DNA of 64,000 bases, taken from contig OY783200.1 of assembly GCA_963678675.1 (NCBI GenBank), forward strand, positions 13,456,890-13,520,889, written 5' to 3'. Positions 53,267-64,000 of the stretch are shown in pieces (within the stretch, counting starts at the first letter, position 1; each line of letters starts with the position of its first letter). Source of the stretch: Xiphydria camelus (Eukaryota; Arthropoda; Insecta; Hymenoptera; Xiphydriidae). Made by a program: the position numbers and the translations under genes. The notes beneath the pieces are model-generated. The model had not been told where the DNA came from. It did no database searches and saw only the letters and a program-made list of their open reading frames with translations.

Positions 53267-54212
53267 GTACGATTAATAAAGATCCGTGGATTAATTAATA
53301 CAGAGGCGATTGAAAATCAGTTTCTCCCTTAAACCCTTTACGGATATTAAGAGTGCTGTTGTTGGGAATTGAGTACTTTGTGGAATTGCTCGTTTGCTTC
53401 CTTGATTAAAAAATACCTAGAAGAAGCCTATGAAGCCACTTTCAATCATGAATTTATGGATGCATCATAATTATTTATTGTACAGTGATAATCTAGTAAT
53501 TATAAGATTGTTTTCATTTAAATATAATTGAATTTTACATCCGCCTAAATTTTAAACAGATGCTTTTCCTAATAACCTCTGGAAGGGTTTTTATGAATTT
53601 ATTGAAAGACTGGCGACTGTCCTGGGGAAAGAAATGTATTACAAGCTACATTAACATTATTATAGGAACTATGTGGGAAACTACATTTCTTTAAGTCAAG
53701 CTATGAGATTTCATACACTTTTTGTTTTTCTTATTATTAGTAGTAGCTCTCTTATTTACAGTTTTATATGGCAACTAAAAATTACAAATTTTAAATAATT
53801 TCTCTCATGTATCTATTCTTATCCTATTCTAACGTATGCCATTTATCTTCAAACAAAACATTGGCCAGATCAAGGTGTAATCCCTGGTTCTAGACACGAA
53901 GTTCGTATTTTCCTTAACGAAGAGTGGAACATAACCCTGGCGGAAAAAATTGTACCATGAACTATGTATCTCAAATTAACGCCAAAAATCTACGTCAATA
54001 TTCATTGAGCTATGGGAAAGTACACAATTTGAGACACTTCTTTTTAGTTTTATATAGGTAATTAATTATAAGTAGAATTGCACGGTTTGTGAATAACATA
54101 AATCATGTGGCAGGACTACTGCAAACTGAGAAAAGGACTATTTGAAGGTAGCAAAGAATATTTATTAATGATATATTGTTGAAATGTTGACAAGAGAAAA
54201 AGGGCATAGATA
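53267..54212. other. Probable endophilin-B intron 2 (start)
   Basis: AT-rich, no coding frame or repeat recognised. Confidence 0.5.
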
Positions 54213-55090
54213 TATACAGAGGGTGACATTTTGAAAACTTGCCACCCAATATCTCAGAAAGTTACAGAGATTTTGTAAAAAAGAAAATACGGTTTCAGTA
54301 GTGGAGAGGGGGAACCAAAGTGACATAATCGGAGACGCACCCCCTCCAACCCCCTTAGGCGTAGCTCCCCAACTTTGTAATCTTAAATAGCAACCCCCTA
54401 TGTGCGATACAGTGTTGGAAAGCTCTTTAAAAATGCTTTACAACAACACCCAATTTTGGTACCTTTCGATGAGTAGTTTTCGCGCAAATCGAGAAAGAAA
54501 CTGCTAGAAGTAAGTTTTGTTAATTTATTTATTAAAGGTCAATTACGTTACAATAAATTTTCGAAATGATTTCCATCACCTGATCTTACTCCGTATGATT
54601 TCTTCTCATGGGGACATCTGAAATCTATTGTTTTTCAAATTACACCAGCAAGCATTAACTAACTGAAATAGAGAATTACGCAAGAATGTCGCAAAATTTC
54701 AAGAAATACATTTGAAAGTTCGAAAAATCAATGAAAATCATTTCGAAAATGTGTTGTAACGTAATTGACCTTTAATAAATAAATTGACAAAACTTACTTC
54801 TAGCAGTTTCTTTCGCGATTTGCGCGAAAATTACTCATCGAAAGGTACCAAAATTTGGTGTTGTCGTAAAGCATTTTTAAAGAGCTTTCCAACGTTGTAT
54901 CACACATGGGGGGTTGCCATTTAAGATTACAAAGTTGGGGGGTTGGGGGGGGGGGGGGGGGTGCGTCTCCGATTATGTCATTTTGGTTCCCCCTCTCCAC
55001 TGCCGAAATCGTATTTTTTGTTATTAGAAAATCTCTGTAACTTTCTGAGATATTGGGGTGGCAAGTTTTCAAAATGTCACCCTCTGTATA
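54213..55090. mobile_element. Fold-back with Tc1/mariner transposase fragment
   Basis: TATACAGAGGGTGACATTTT and its complement AAAATGTCACCCTCTGTATA bound arms of about 330 bp (CGGAGACGCACCCCCTCCAA; a poly-G tract at 54946-54961 in the right arm). TA lies at both ends. The central 165 bp are a transposase relic. The arms differ by substitutions and poly-G length. Confidence 0.82.
54576..54740 (+). pseudogene. Tc1/mariner-type transposase C-terminal fragment
   Basis: Encodes SPDLTPYDFFSWGHLKSIVF with the third catalytic Asp in PYDFF, then ITQECRKISRNTFES with in-frame stops between. The rest of the gene is missing; the fold-back arms have replaced it. Confidence 0.7.
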
Positions 55091-56045
55091 TGATTCTTTA
55101 TATCAGGATATGGCCTTTCAGGGATTTGAATCCAAATGCTCTATATGTAAAAGATCAAAGCCCTGCCACAGAGTTATCCAGTGCTGTTGTAATTTGTAAT
55201 GGTTTTATTTTACATTAAATAACCTGCAATATATGTAAAAATGGCTCCGTTTATTAATTCACTTATTACTGCTCTGTTACATCATTTTAAAATTATTAAA
55301 TATCAATAGACTAATATTGGAAACAAAATATTAATCCATAAAAATTGGTAATATTCTAGGATTGCATGTATTATACATAAGGTTTATGAATTTTTTTCAC
55401 AAAGAAATTTATAAAACTTTATATTGACCGGTACCAGAGGAAAGCATGTATTTTTGCATTGTCATTGAGAAACATCGTAGCTAGTTGCTGTGCGAGGAAA
55501 AATTGTAAATCCTTGTTGTCATTGATGTGACTTACGAATTTTTCTTATACAACAACGAGTAATGATGTTTTATAATGATAGTGAAAAGACGTGCTTTTTC
55601 TGGTACTGGTTCATATGTACATGAAGTTTTAGAATATCGCAAAATTTTGTATCGATTCATATTTGAAACGGTTTCTAGACTCAATATACCTCTGTTATAA
55701 ATTGACGTAGAATTCTTGACATTGATTTTTTGATCATTAGGTGAATTGTGGAAAATTATCGTTTCGATAAAAAAACCTAGATAGACACCTGACAATATAT
55801 TGTCTGTATTATAACGATATTGCAGACTAAAAAATGGTGGCAGAATTATGCACTGATGCGTCTGTGTATACTCTACGTTTTGCTGGACTTTAAAGACAGC
55901 ATCGAATTCCTTGAAAATTGCACCAATATGCTATCATTGTTTTGTAGGAAGCTTGTCGGTAAATAAGAATCATATTTACGTATTATTGTTTCATACGTTT
56001 AGTAAAACGGAGAACTGTCTGCATCATATTATGTAATAATAGTAT
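55091..56045. other. Unannotated, probable intron
   Basis: AT-rich. No coding frame, repeat or RNA recognised. Confidence 0.4.
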
Positions 56046-56192
56046 CCCAGATAATACAAGGCGTAAGAAAATTCTGCACCATGTCTGCAAGATGTCTTAT
56101 GCGTCGTTTTCTGAGTATTTTTAGCATGGAAAGACGCAGAAGACATGTTGCAGACATCTTTCAGAGTTCTCTTATGCCTTGTGTTATCTGGG
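56046..56192. mobile_element. CCCAGATAAT MITE, 147 bp
   Basis: CCCAGATAATACAAGGCGTA pairs with CTTATGCCTTGTGTTATCTGGG. AT flanks both ends (56044-56045 and 56193-56194), a 2-bp duplication. The CCCAG start and 2-bp duplication match the CACTA-like elements at 19384 and 19843, so it is a candidate non-autonomous relative. Confidence 0.7.
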
Positions 56193-56229
56193 ATGTTATT
56201 AAATATAGCATATTCCTTACATTCTTTTT

Positions 56230-56363
56230 ATTTGATACTAGGGGGCACCCGCCCCCTGCTCGCTTCGCTCGCCAACCCCAGGGGGGCTATCGCCCCCGCG
56301 CCGCTGTCGCGGCGCTCTCCCAAGTTTGTAGGGGACGGCGGTCGGTCAACGGACTTATTGTTA
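56230..56363. other. GC-rich segment with short palindromes
   Basis: GCTCGCTTCGCTCGCC and GCGCCGCTGTCGCGGCGC are palindromic words in a locally GC-rich stretch. It sits directly left of the GGCCCGGTGC repeats. Identity unknown. Confidence 0.35.
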
Positions 56364-56451
56364 GGCCCGGTGCCCACGGTGCGTATTTTGACGGTGCAGC
56401 CATAAAACGTCGACGTTGCGGCAATAAACGTCGACGTTGCAGTACCGCTGA
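56364..56451. mobile_element. GGCCCGGTGC terminal fragment
   Basis: Begins GGCCCGGTGCCCACGGTGCG and contains AAACGTCGACGTTGCGGCAA twice in near-repeat. It resembles the end of the adjacent element (56452). Confidence 0.55.
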
Positions 56452-58241
56452 GGCCCGGTGCACATGAGCGTATTTTGATGCGCGGTAACGCTGCGTAAAA
56501 ATACGCACATCTCAGAAGTACATTGGCTCCAATGGAGCAGTTTACACGGGACGTCGACGTAGCCCGACGTTGTTTCACCGCAGAGCGGTGCATTCTACTG
56601 CCTTCGTGTGCACTCCTTCATTTACGCCAATGTACTACTTCGCCGCACGGACGCAGTGTTTCAAATCTCGAAAATTCCGGCGAAATCGGAAAAATCGATA
56701 TTTTCTTTTAATGTAAGTAACCGTAGAATATTATAGGGAGGGCTTTGCCACGCACTATGCCGAAAAACCAAAAGGCTAATTTCCTATACCTACTGTTGTA
56801 CATCAGTTCAAAGTTGACGCTCGTGGAACGAGGCAGGTTAGACCGAATTGCTCCGAAATAGTGTCAGTTCTTTGAAAGTGTATATTTTGTGTTTGGTGTG
56901 TCCGATTTTATGCGGTTTGATGGAGAGTGTCCCTGAAGGTATGTAGAATTCAAATATATATATCTTTTTAATAGATGTTGATTTAACCCGTACTAAAAAA
57001 ATGTACAAGATCGGCTTTTCATAATCTTAAACTTACAATCGAACGTGTCGTATTATAGAGCTATACTTTTATTACGGCTTATTACCGCTTTCTTGTAAAA
57101 TGCAATATGTAGGTTAGACTATTTTTCATCAAATATTGCAAGAAGTAGCTGCTTATGGCTGCTTATCGTAATTCCAACCAACTTTATGTCGAGCCGTACG
57201 CTCGTGCATAGGTATAAACGCACAGCATGTCATAAGACTCTAGGAGTCATTTTCGCTTAATCGGTCAAGCGAAAATGAAACTTTGATACGTTTCAAATAA
57301 ACGATATTTCAATGTATTTGTAAGGTGTCTTCAATTGTAATTTATCGTATTACTCTTTTGTTCCACGTTAAATTACATTTTGTTCATATTGCAGGTTCAG
57401 ATACCGGGTGTGTGGTATGCACTAGAAATGAAATATTCAACATGATTAAGGACAATTTTAAGCTGAGTTTAAATGAGTAGCTTTCAATAGTCGAAAAAAA
57501 CTTGTGTACTAAGATTGGAGCTCCTTTCGAAATACATGCAGATGAAAAGGCTTCTTTAAAAATGCTGGTGAGCAGAATGAGATCGAAGCGGCAAGCAGTT
57601 ACTAGAGCAGTTGGACCTTTTCATAAAAAATATGAAAATTGGCTAAACGCAACAATAACTATTACGGTGAGAATGATGAAAAGATTACTGTAAAATACAA
57701 GCGCGCACACTATTACACGCACACACTCGCATGAATCTAATAACGTAGACTACAACGTTGTTGTTTACTTTATAGAGCAATAAAGTGAGTTTAATCTATC
57801 CGAAGCAATCGCGGCATTATCTATTCGTCCCTCGCGACAAACTAAATGAAACTACTCTATATCACGATGTTTTATTCACACTGATTTTCAATCGAATCCA
57901 ACAAGTATTTACTAAAAATGTCGGTCATTTTGAATTTCGGAATTTGGATTCCAGATTCATTGTCAGCGACCCGGAAAACCCCCGTATACACATTTTCAAT
58001 CGAATCCGACATCTTGATATTTCGCCGGAATTTTCGAGATTTGAAACACTGTGGGACGACTCAATGGACCTGCGGTGTAGCGGACACCGCAGGTAGAATT
58101 TTGCTGCAGCGACACCGCTCGGCGGTGAAACAACGTCGACGTCCCGTGTGAACTGCTCCATTGGAGCCAATGTACTTCTGAGACGTGCGTATTTTTACGC
58201 AGCGTTACCGCACGTCAAAATACGCTCGTGGGCACCGGGCC
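56452..58241. mobile_element. GGCCCGGTGC element, 1.8 kb
   Basis: GGCCCGGTGCACATGAGCGT at the left and ACGCTCGTGGGCACCGGGCC at the right are inverted. The arms continue about 200 bp (CATTGGCTCCAATGGAGCAG in both; GACGTCGACGTAGCCCGACG with its complement). The inner 1.3 kb includes one exon-like segment (57394-57664) but no recognised transposase. The superfamily is unassigned. Confidence 0.7.
57394..57664 (+). pseudogene. Exon-like segment inside the GGCCCGGTGC element
   Basis: After a CATATTGCAG acceptor, the frame reads SDTGCVVCTRNEIFNMIKDN, hits a TAG, then continues GAPFEIHADEKASLKMLVSR and RAVGPFHKKYENWLNATITI up to a GTGAGA donor. Composition and splice signals fit a real exon of an element gene with one nonsense change. 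No family recognised. Confidence 0.4.
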
Positions 58242-58702
58242 TTATCTCGCGACGCTTCGCGTCGTTCGAATTCGACAAAACGCCGGTCAAACGGGTAAAC
58301 GGGCCTCTGCTCGACTGGCTTGGAACGCACCGATCGACGATCGATAGCATACTGCATCCCATTGGCGGCCGACGCGTGGTGGGGGGGGGGGGGGGGGCGA
58401 TCCGGTAGGCGATTAGTGGGGAGGAGGTTTCGGGGCGGTCGGTCTGCCGTCGATTCGAAAAACTATTTTATAGAATAGAGAGATTAAAGTAACTGCCTTA
58501 GCATTCGATACCTATACCATTAATCAACACTTCGCTGTGGCATATAAAAAATAGAATAATGTACAGAGTGTAAACGTATCTTCAAACAGAATGGGTGCAT
58601 TTTTGCTGAGAGCGTTATATTTTATCAGTGAATCATGAGATCCGGCTGAATCAATTACAGTTGGGCATAAAAACACTCCGTACATCATTATCGTCTTATT
58701 AT
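58242..58702. other. Unannotated, with poly-G tract
   Basis: Contains a G17 run at about 58381-58397. No supported gene or repeat. Confidence 0.4.
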
Positions 58703-59521
58703 AGGTTCGTTCCAACCTCGCTGAAAACCGTACATTGGACGATAACCGCTGGGATCGTTTGTGGAACGGTTTCTTGACCGTTCATCCGATACTTGGTCCC
58801 GAGCATGAACTGTGTGGACTGGCGTGCGCACTACGATTAGGCGCTTAGTTTGCCTCGCGCGTCGTCCATGTTCTATTTAAATGCTTTTGAGTTGACATTT
58901 TCTATCTCCGTATTTTGTTTGCAAGTTATTAAAATGATGTCTGATGAAGGCGATAGTGATATATCGGATATATCGGATATGTCCGACACAAGTGACGATG
59001 ATGATATCAAATTATACGAACCTACGTCTCTGACTTGCTAAATCAAATTTAATCCACCTTCTCTTTATAGACTTTCAATCAAATTGAATAATTTTCTATC
59101 AAAATTTTTCAACGAAGATGCTCTAAACTTAACCTCAACCTCTCACTTACCTAAATAATCCTGGTTTCTCACCTTAGGTTCGTATAATTCGATATCATCA
59201 TCGTCACTTGTGTCGGACATATCCGAAATATGATCGCTTTCGTCAGACATCATTTTAATAACTTGCAAACAAGATAGAAAATGTCAACTCACAAATGGCG
59301 TGGGAAAAATGCGCAAGAGAATATCGTGTTAACTGTATCGTGGGTTGGACACGACTGACACTTGACGCAGGATTCACGAACAGTCATAAAACCGTTCCAA
59401 CTGCTCCTGCCAGTTACCAACAGTACAAACATCGCGTGTGCGCATTAAACAGATCCCAGCAGTTCCGCGACAGTTCCAAGACCGTACAGAAACCGTCGGT
59501 TGGAACGGTTGGAATAAACCT
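58703..59521. mobile_element. Fold-back with duplicated acidic N-terminal exon
   Basis: AGGTTCGTTCCAACC at the left and GGTTGGAATAAACCT at the right are inverted. Inside, about 135 bp (58895-59030) are inverted at 59178-59290. The duplicated part encodes MMSDEGDSDISDISDMSDTS and DDDDIKLYEP on the plus strand, and a close version on the minus strand. Such acidic starts are common in DNA-transposon proteins (e.g. PIF/Harbinger), but no catalytic domain is present. Confidence 0.65.
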
Positions 59522-60090
59522 AATATTCACTCAGCCAGGTCTGGTTATTCACTGTTAGCTGCCACTGTCCAGAAAAGCTAACTGCGACTGAATCTGCGAC
59601 TGCGGTGAGGATAATGCAATGCGACCCGTTCTTGGTCTACGACTTTTCAGGCCTATAATTGGTCAAAAGAATAATCCCACAAATGCTTGCATCATTATGC
59701 AATTTTATGTCGAGAATGTGCCGTGTATTATTTCTTTTTATACAGGGTTATTCACAGGACCTGCAACGTAGCAAATATGACGGCTACGATTTGTAGAACT
59801 ATAGATGATGAGCGTCGCCGTTGATTGGTCGTAATGGGTAGGAGTGGTTAAACAGGATATTGACAGCAACTTGCCGCATTACGAATCTTGCGTTCGGATT
59901 GCATTGCGTGTCAAGCAAACCTTGCTGTTAGGATATTTCGCTGAATCCAATGCAGTTTTTTATAACATCTTATCTATATAATCTGTATGGAGATATTACG
60001 GGCTGTGTGACAGATACGGTTTCACCCGATTATTTTTATTTTTATGAAATGTTTATTTAATTGTATTCAAAATACTCCAGTTCAGTAGAT
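59522..60090. other. Unannotated spacer
   Basis: No feature recognised. Confidence 0.4.
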
Positions 60091-61060
60091 CTGATTGCTC
60101 AGTAAGAATTTGATCCATCATAAAAATATTTCTCTGTTGTGAGTAACTTTGAGATGAAGTTTGAAAGTCTCAAAAAATAACTGAAAAATTGAAGATATTA
60201 GAAAACTTTAGAGAAAATCAGAAAAACATAGAGAAGTTCAAAAGTTTTCAGAAATAATTTTATACGATCTTTTTCAAAAAATTCCTTCTTTTTTTTATTA
60301 TTTCTGAAAGATTTTTGGTCTTTCTGCAGAATTCTGAAAATTTGTAGGACATTCAATGCCAGAGAGTAATTCAGAAATTTGGAAGAAATTCAAGAGAATA
60401 ATAATTTTGTTCAAAACTCACATTTCGATTATTTCGATAAGAAATTCCAAGCAAGCTTTGTAAATTACCTATAATAAATACAAAAAATCATTTTCAGAGA
60501 CCTTCAGCCTCAGAAATATTGGAAAAGAAGAATATTTACAAAAAGGTAATCATTGATATTCTCTGAAAATCTCTAGAATCAGAGAAATTTTACCTGAGAA
60601 ACTGATAAACGAATTCGTAAACTTCCAAAATAATTTTCAGACACTCAGTTTCTTGAAGAAATTTACGGAAAAATATTTATAGTAGAGCGATTGCTGAGAT
60701 TCTCATTAGTATAATAAAAATTGTAATCATCGAGAAAATTCAAATATTTTCAGAGAAATTCGATGTTAAAAATCTAAAAAATTAATAAAACTTTACTATG
60801 AAATTGTCTAATTTTTTCTAGAACTTTTAGGGGAATTTTAAAAATTCATACGTTTCTAGTTAAATCTAGGGTTGTGTTGTAAATTAAATAATTTCAATTC
60901 TTTAGGTGCAAGTAATCGGAGATTTTCATGTGTAGTGCGAACTTTCCTCTGAGAAGATCTTCATTGCTCTGAAAATATCAGAAAACTGAAAAATTTTTCT
61001 TCGTAAGTTTCAGTGACTACCAGAAAAAAATTTTTTTTTCAGGAATGTGTATTGAATAAC
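60091..61060. repeat. Degenerate CAGAAA/TTTCTG-rich DNA
   Basis: Words such as AGAAAATTCAG, CAGAGAAATT, TCAGAAA and TCTGAAAA recur densely without a fixed period. This looks like a very old, degenerate simple-sequence or satellite-like tract. No coding frame. Confidence 0.4.
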
Positions 61061-61457
61061 ATGACATATCTGACCAATGGAAATCCAATACTGATTAAGT
61101 AATTTTCATCTGATGAATCGGCGTCCTCTGATTATTATCAAAGAAATGCTTATAGTTGGTTTCACTAGAGAAGCCACCATGTTTTTTCCCTAAATTTTAT
61201 ATCCATTCTCATTTCCATACATACATATACTTTTATACACTTATTATGCAAATCTTACTTAATGTTTATTGGATAGTTTCTGAGTAAAGTTTAACGAAAT
61301 TCGATAAAAGTATATTGGAAACAAATTAAGTTTTATGATACATCTTCGCATGATCGCTGGGCAAGAGTTACTTATTATAACTAAATTTTGTTACATTTTC
61401 AACAATGTTTATTTCAACAACAACAAAATAATAACAACAAAACTGATAAATAACAAG

Positions 61458-62156
61458 TTACTCGAAGTATTCTCCTTCAGATTTTATTACCCTCTTCCAG
61501 CGTTTTTCGAGCAGACCGATGCCGCGAGCGTACCAAGTACGGCCCTTCGAAGCGAAAAATTCCGCGAGGCACGCCTCGACTGCTTCGCGATTCGTGAATT
61601 TCTTGCCCCGGATCCAATGCTCCAGGCTCCGAAACAGGTGGAAGTCGGTGGGCGAGATGTCTGGACTGTATGGGGGATGTGGCAGCACCTCCCAGCCCAT
61701 TTCAGCCAACTTGTCGCGCGTCAATTGAGCAGTGTGCGGTTTGGCGTTGTCGTGGTGCAAAATCACCGGAATTCGGCGCTTGAGCAGTTTGCGTCGAACC
61801 CGCTCCAATTGTTCACAATACACTTTTGCAGTAATTGTTTGACCCTTCGGCATCAATTCCTAGTGAATTGGCCCGCGTCGGTCCCACCAGACACACATCA
61901 TCACCTTTGGTGCCCGAAAATCAGGATGGTGTTGCGGACACCCTCCCGATCGACGGTTTTCGGCCTACCACTTCGTTTCTTCTCATCGGTGCCCATTTCT
62001 CCCGATTTGAATTTCAAGAACCATCGACTTGCTTCATTCGGCTAACACTCTTGGGTCCGTGGGCCTTGATGATGCGATCTGCGGCCATCGGCGCGTTGGC
62101 ACCTCGCAAAAACTCGTATTTGAACAGCTTACGAATATCAGCACGTGACAGACTCA
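61458..62156 (-). pseudogene. mariner (DD34D) transposase, internally deleted
   Basis: The N-terminus MSLSRADIRKLFKYEFLRGA is followed by stops and an internal deletion that removes most of the helix-turn-helix region. The catalytic part resumes with CVWWDRRGPIH (first Asp), a TAG, then LMPKGQTITAKVYCEQLERV. The last 132 codons are open: ILHHDNAKPHTAQL has the second Asp and PYSPDISPTDFHLF the third. I count 34 residues between them, the DD34D signature of true mariner elements. It ends KSEGEYFE. Terminal repeats were not clearly identified. Confidence 0.85.
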
Positions 62157-62319
62157 TACTAAACGGAACCACAAAGTATAATACACCAAAATGATCACAA
62201 CCAAATTCTCTGACTAAAACCGAAAACAGAACTTTAATATCACTTTTTACAAAAAAGTTATGCCAAAATGTAACAAAACTTAATTATCAACCTATAGGTA
62301 CTTAATGTTATTAGTTAAT

Positions 62320-62338
62320 TGGGTTGGTGTATAATTAC
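62320..62338. repeat. Left terminal repeat of mariner B
   Basis: TTGGGTTGGTGTATAATTA has the TTxGGTTGG start typical of mariner termini. It continues as TTATCCGCCGTTTCTTGAAC after the inserted fold-back (62913). Confidence 0.6.
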
Positions 62339-62912
62339 ACAGGTTTACAAAAAAAATCCGGACTATTTGACCGGACCATGGTATTCCGAGGTATTTTTGC
62401 GTCCTGAATCTGATCCCGAGGTCATCTGAGCCCCATCACGTCAGGAAAACGAGATTTCAAGGTCATTTAGAGGTTAAAATGACCATTTTTTGGAACTGGA
62501 CCCGGGACAATTTCTCAAGCGACCTGTTGAGTTGGAGGGTAGCTGTTTAGGTCTTGAATACCTTCCAAACATTGGAATGGAGTCCTAAATCTCGACCGGG
62601 ACTATCACAGAACCACTCCAGTGTATCTCGCGGATTACGATCTCCCTGTCAAGGCATCCAATTCCGGCGATTCGTTCACTGTGACATATTGACAGTGGAC
62701 CCAGCACTGACCCTAATGGCCTTAGAACCTTGGAGTCATGCTCTGGGTGCTGCTCAGGGCAGTCCCATTTCCTTATCTATTTATATCGAAATCTCGTTTT
62801 TCTGACGTGATGTGGCTCAGATGACCTCGGGATCGGATTCAGGATGCAAAAATACCTCGGAATACCATGGTCCGGTCAAATAGTCGGAACTTTTTTTTTT
62901 TGTAAACCTGTG
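62339..62912. mobile_element. CACAGGTTTACAAA fold-back, 574 bp
   Basis: CACAGGTTTACAAAAAAAAT pairs with its complement ending TTTGTAAACCTGTG. The arms continue with TATTTGACCGGACCATGGTA. TTA lies on both sides (62336-62338 and 62913-62915), a 3-bp duplication of the kind made by PIF/Harbinger-type elements. It interrupts the 3' flank of the mariner at 62988-64000. The short plus-strand frame inside is not supported. Confidence 0.82.
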
Positions 62913-62987
62913 TTATCCGCCGTTTCTTGAACGATATTTTTTATTGAAAACGAAACATGATAATAGATCAAAAACGCGTTTCAATGA

Positions 62988-64000
62988 TTACTCTGGAGCA
63001 TATTCACCTTCAACTTCAATGAATGCTTCCCATTTGCTTGGCACACGATCGATTCCATGGGCAAAAAGTACTGGTCCTCCAAATCCTCATAAATTTTGTT
63101 TGCTTGCTAGTTTTTCAGTGAGCAGTTGACGTGGTAGTCCGTGGGGGCCTCCGTGGGAAAGTATGGCGAATGAGGGAGCAGTTCCATCCCTTATTGGCGA
63201 TAAATTCGATCACTCAACACTCGATAAGTGGATGCGCATTGTCGTGGTGAAAGACGATTTTGTTCTTTTGTCGAGGTTTTTTTTTATCTGGATTGCAGAA
63301 TGGAGGCGATTAAGTCAAGCTAGGTCGACGCTGCTGTTGATGTTCAATTGCCGTTTTCCGTTTTTTGTCCGAAATTAGCCACTGTCGACGTTCGTCATCC
63401 TCGTTCCATCAATAACAAATGCCGTTTGAAATGATCTCTCAATGGATGATTCCGTTTCTATCCCATCATACACACCACATTGCCTTCTTACAGTTGACGG
63501 TTTTTGGTATTCCTTTCGGTGTTTCACCCAGCGAAACGTAAACATTCTTTCTTTAGGCGTTTTTTAAAAGTTACCATGATTCTTCAGTGACGAGATTCTT
63601 TAGGAACGGTGTTTCCTCATTTCTCTGCAATGGTTTAATGAACATTCGGACATGATCGGTTTTGTTTTTGTCGGTGAGTTCGTGATGTACCCACCAAGCC
63701 AATTTTCATACTTCACTAAGCTTTTTGAGGCAACGGATAATCGTGGAATGGTCGACGTTGAAGTCTTCGGCAAACATTCGTGCCGTCAAGCTTTCATCCT
63801 CTTCTACGGCTGCCAAAAGTGCCTGATTATCAAGATTTAATGGTCCGCCTCCTCCATGCTTGTGACGCTAGGCTTGAAATGAGCAAATCAATCCCGACAT
63901 TGTCTTTCGCTGATTCTTCCTTCATCATAAAGCTCATTGAGATCTCTACATGACTGCGCTGCCTTCCATCCTTTTTGGAAATGGTAGAGCATGATATGAT
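62988..64000 (-). pseudogene. mariner transposase, near full length, runs off the window
   Basis: Read leftward from 64000: MLYHFQKGWKAAQSCRDLNE and LYDEGRISERQCRD (first helix-turn-helix), TARMFAEDFNVDHSTIIRCL (second), HELTDKNKTDHVRMF, VTEESW, then WCV-stop-WDRNGIIH around the first catalytic Asp. FHHDNAHP has the second Asp, and LLPHSPYFPTEAPTDYH the third. The end is VPSKWEAFIEVEGEYAPE and TAA at 62988-62990. There are several stops and frameshifts. The first few residues and the right terminal repeat are beyond the window. It is not a copy of the 61458-62156 mariner; the two differ throughout. Confidence 0.8.

Noticed and set aside
61335..62045. 236-codon plus-strand frame
   Set aside because: It is antisense to the well-supported mariner transposase and has no independent similarity.

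Overview
The window is nuclear DNA from an animal, most likely an insect. The only host gene I can recognise is the 5' end of an endophilin-B gene: coding exon 1 at 52291-52353 and exon 2 at 53125-53266, with GT/AG introns. The species cannot be named from sequence alone. The rest is AT-rich, repeat-dense DNA, almost all of it decayed and nested transposable elements. No rRNA, complete tRNA, CRISPR array or bacterial operon is visible.

Layout. 1-8.5 kb: small palindromic elements, a GA microsatellite, a pogo-like non-autonomous element, and a 2.8 kb hairpin (3495-6286) filled with about 132-bp tandem repeats. 8.5-10.9 kb: an inverted-repeat element carrying a SWIM zinc-finger fragment, with SINE-like sequence. 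10.9-30.6 kb: one Gypsy-type LTR retrotransposon (LTRs 10939-11495 and 19217-30625) that has been invaded repeatedly. A TA-flanked MITE sits in the 5' LTR, a 3.1 kb fold-back with a CXC-domain remnant sits in gag (12437-15584), and another insert lies after the integrase. An 11 kb CACTA-like element (19384-30446) sits in the 3' LTR and itself contains a related 3.8 kb element (19843-23640).

30.7-44.7 kb: a tRNA-derived SINE, more copies of the TA-flanked MITE, decayed SAP/YqaJ-like exons, and a family of hairpins sharing the terminus TACCGTATGT...ACATACGGTA. The largest hairpin spans about 7.9 kb (33594-41475) and carries a DD41D Tc1/mariner-type transposase relic. 45.0-49.3 kb: a pogo/Tigger element with a broken transposase, interrupted by a TTAA-flanked piggyBac-like insert. 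49.8-51.7 kb: two LTR-like direct repeats 20 bp apart. 52.1-53.3 kb: the endophilin-B exons. The later exons are not found, so the remaining window may be intron; it holds more fold-backs and two mariner relics (61458-62156 and 62988-64000).

The most useful structure is that many insertions have an internal control. Paired LTRs, paired hairpin arms, or an interrupted reading frame show the empty site, so target-site duplications can be read directly. The clearest unusual item is the pair of nested CACTA-like elements with CCCAG termini and 2-bp target duplications. Each carries a transposase relic and a second gene resembling DUF4806 proteins.
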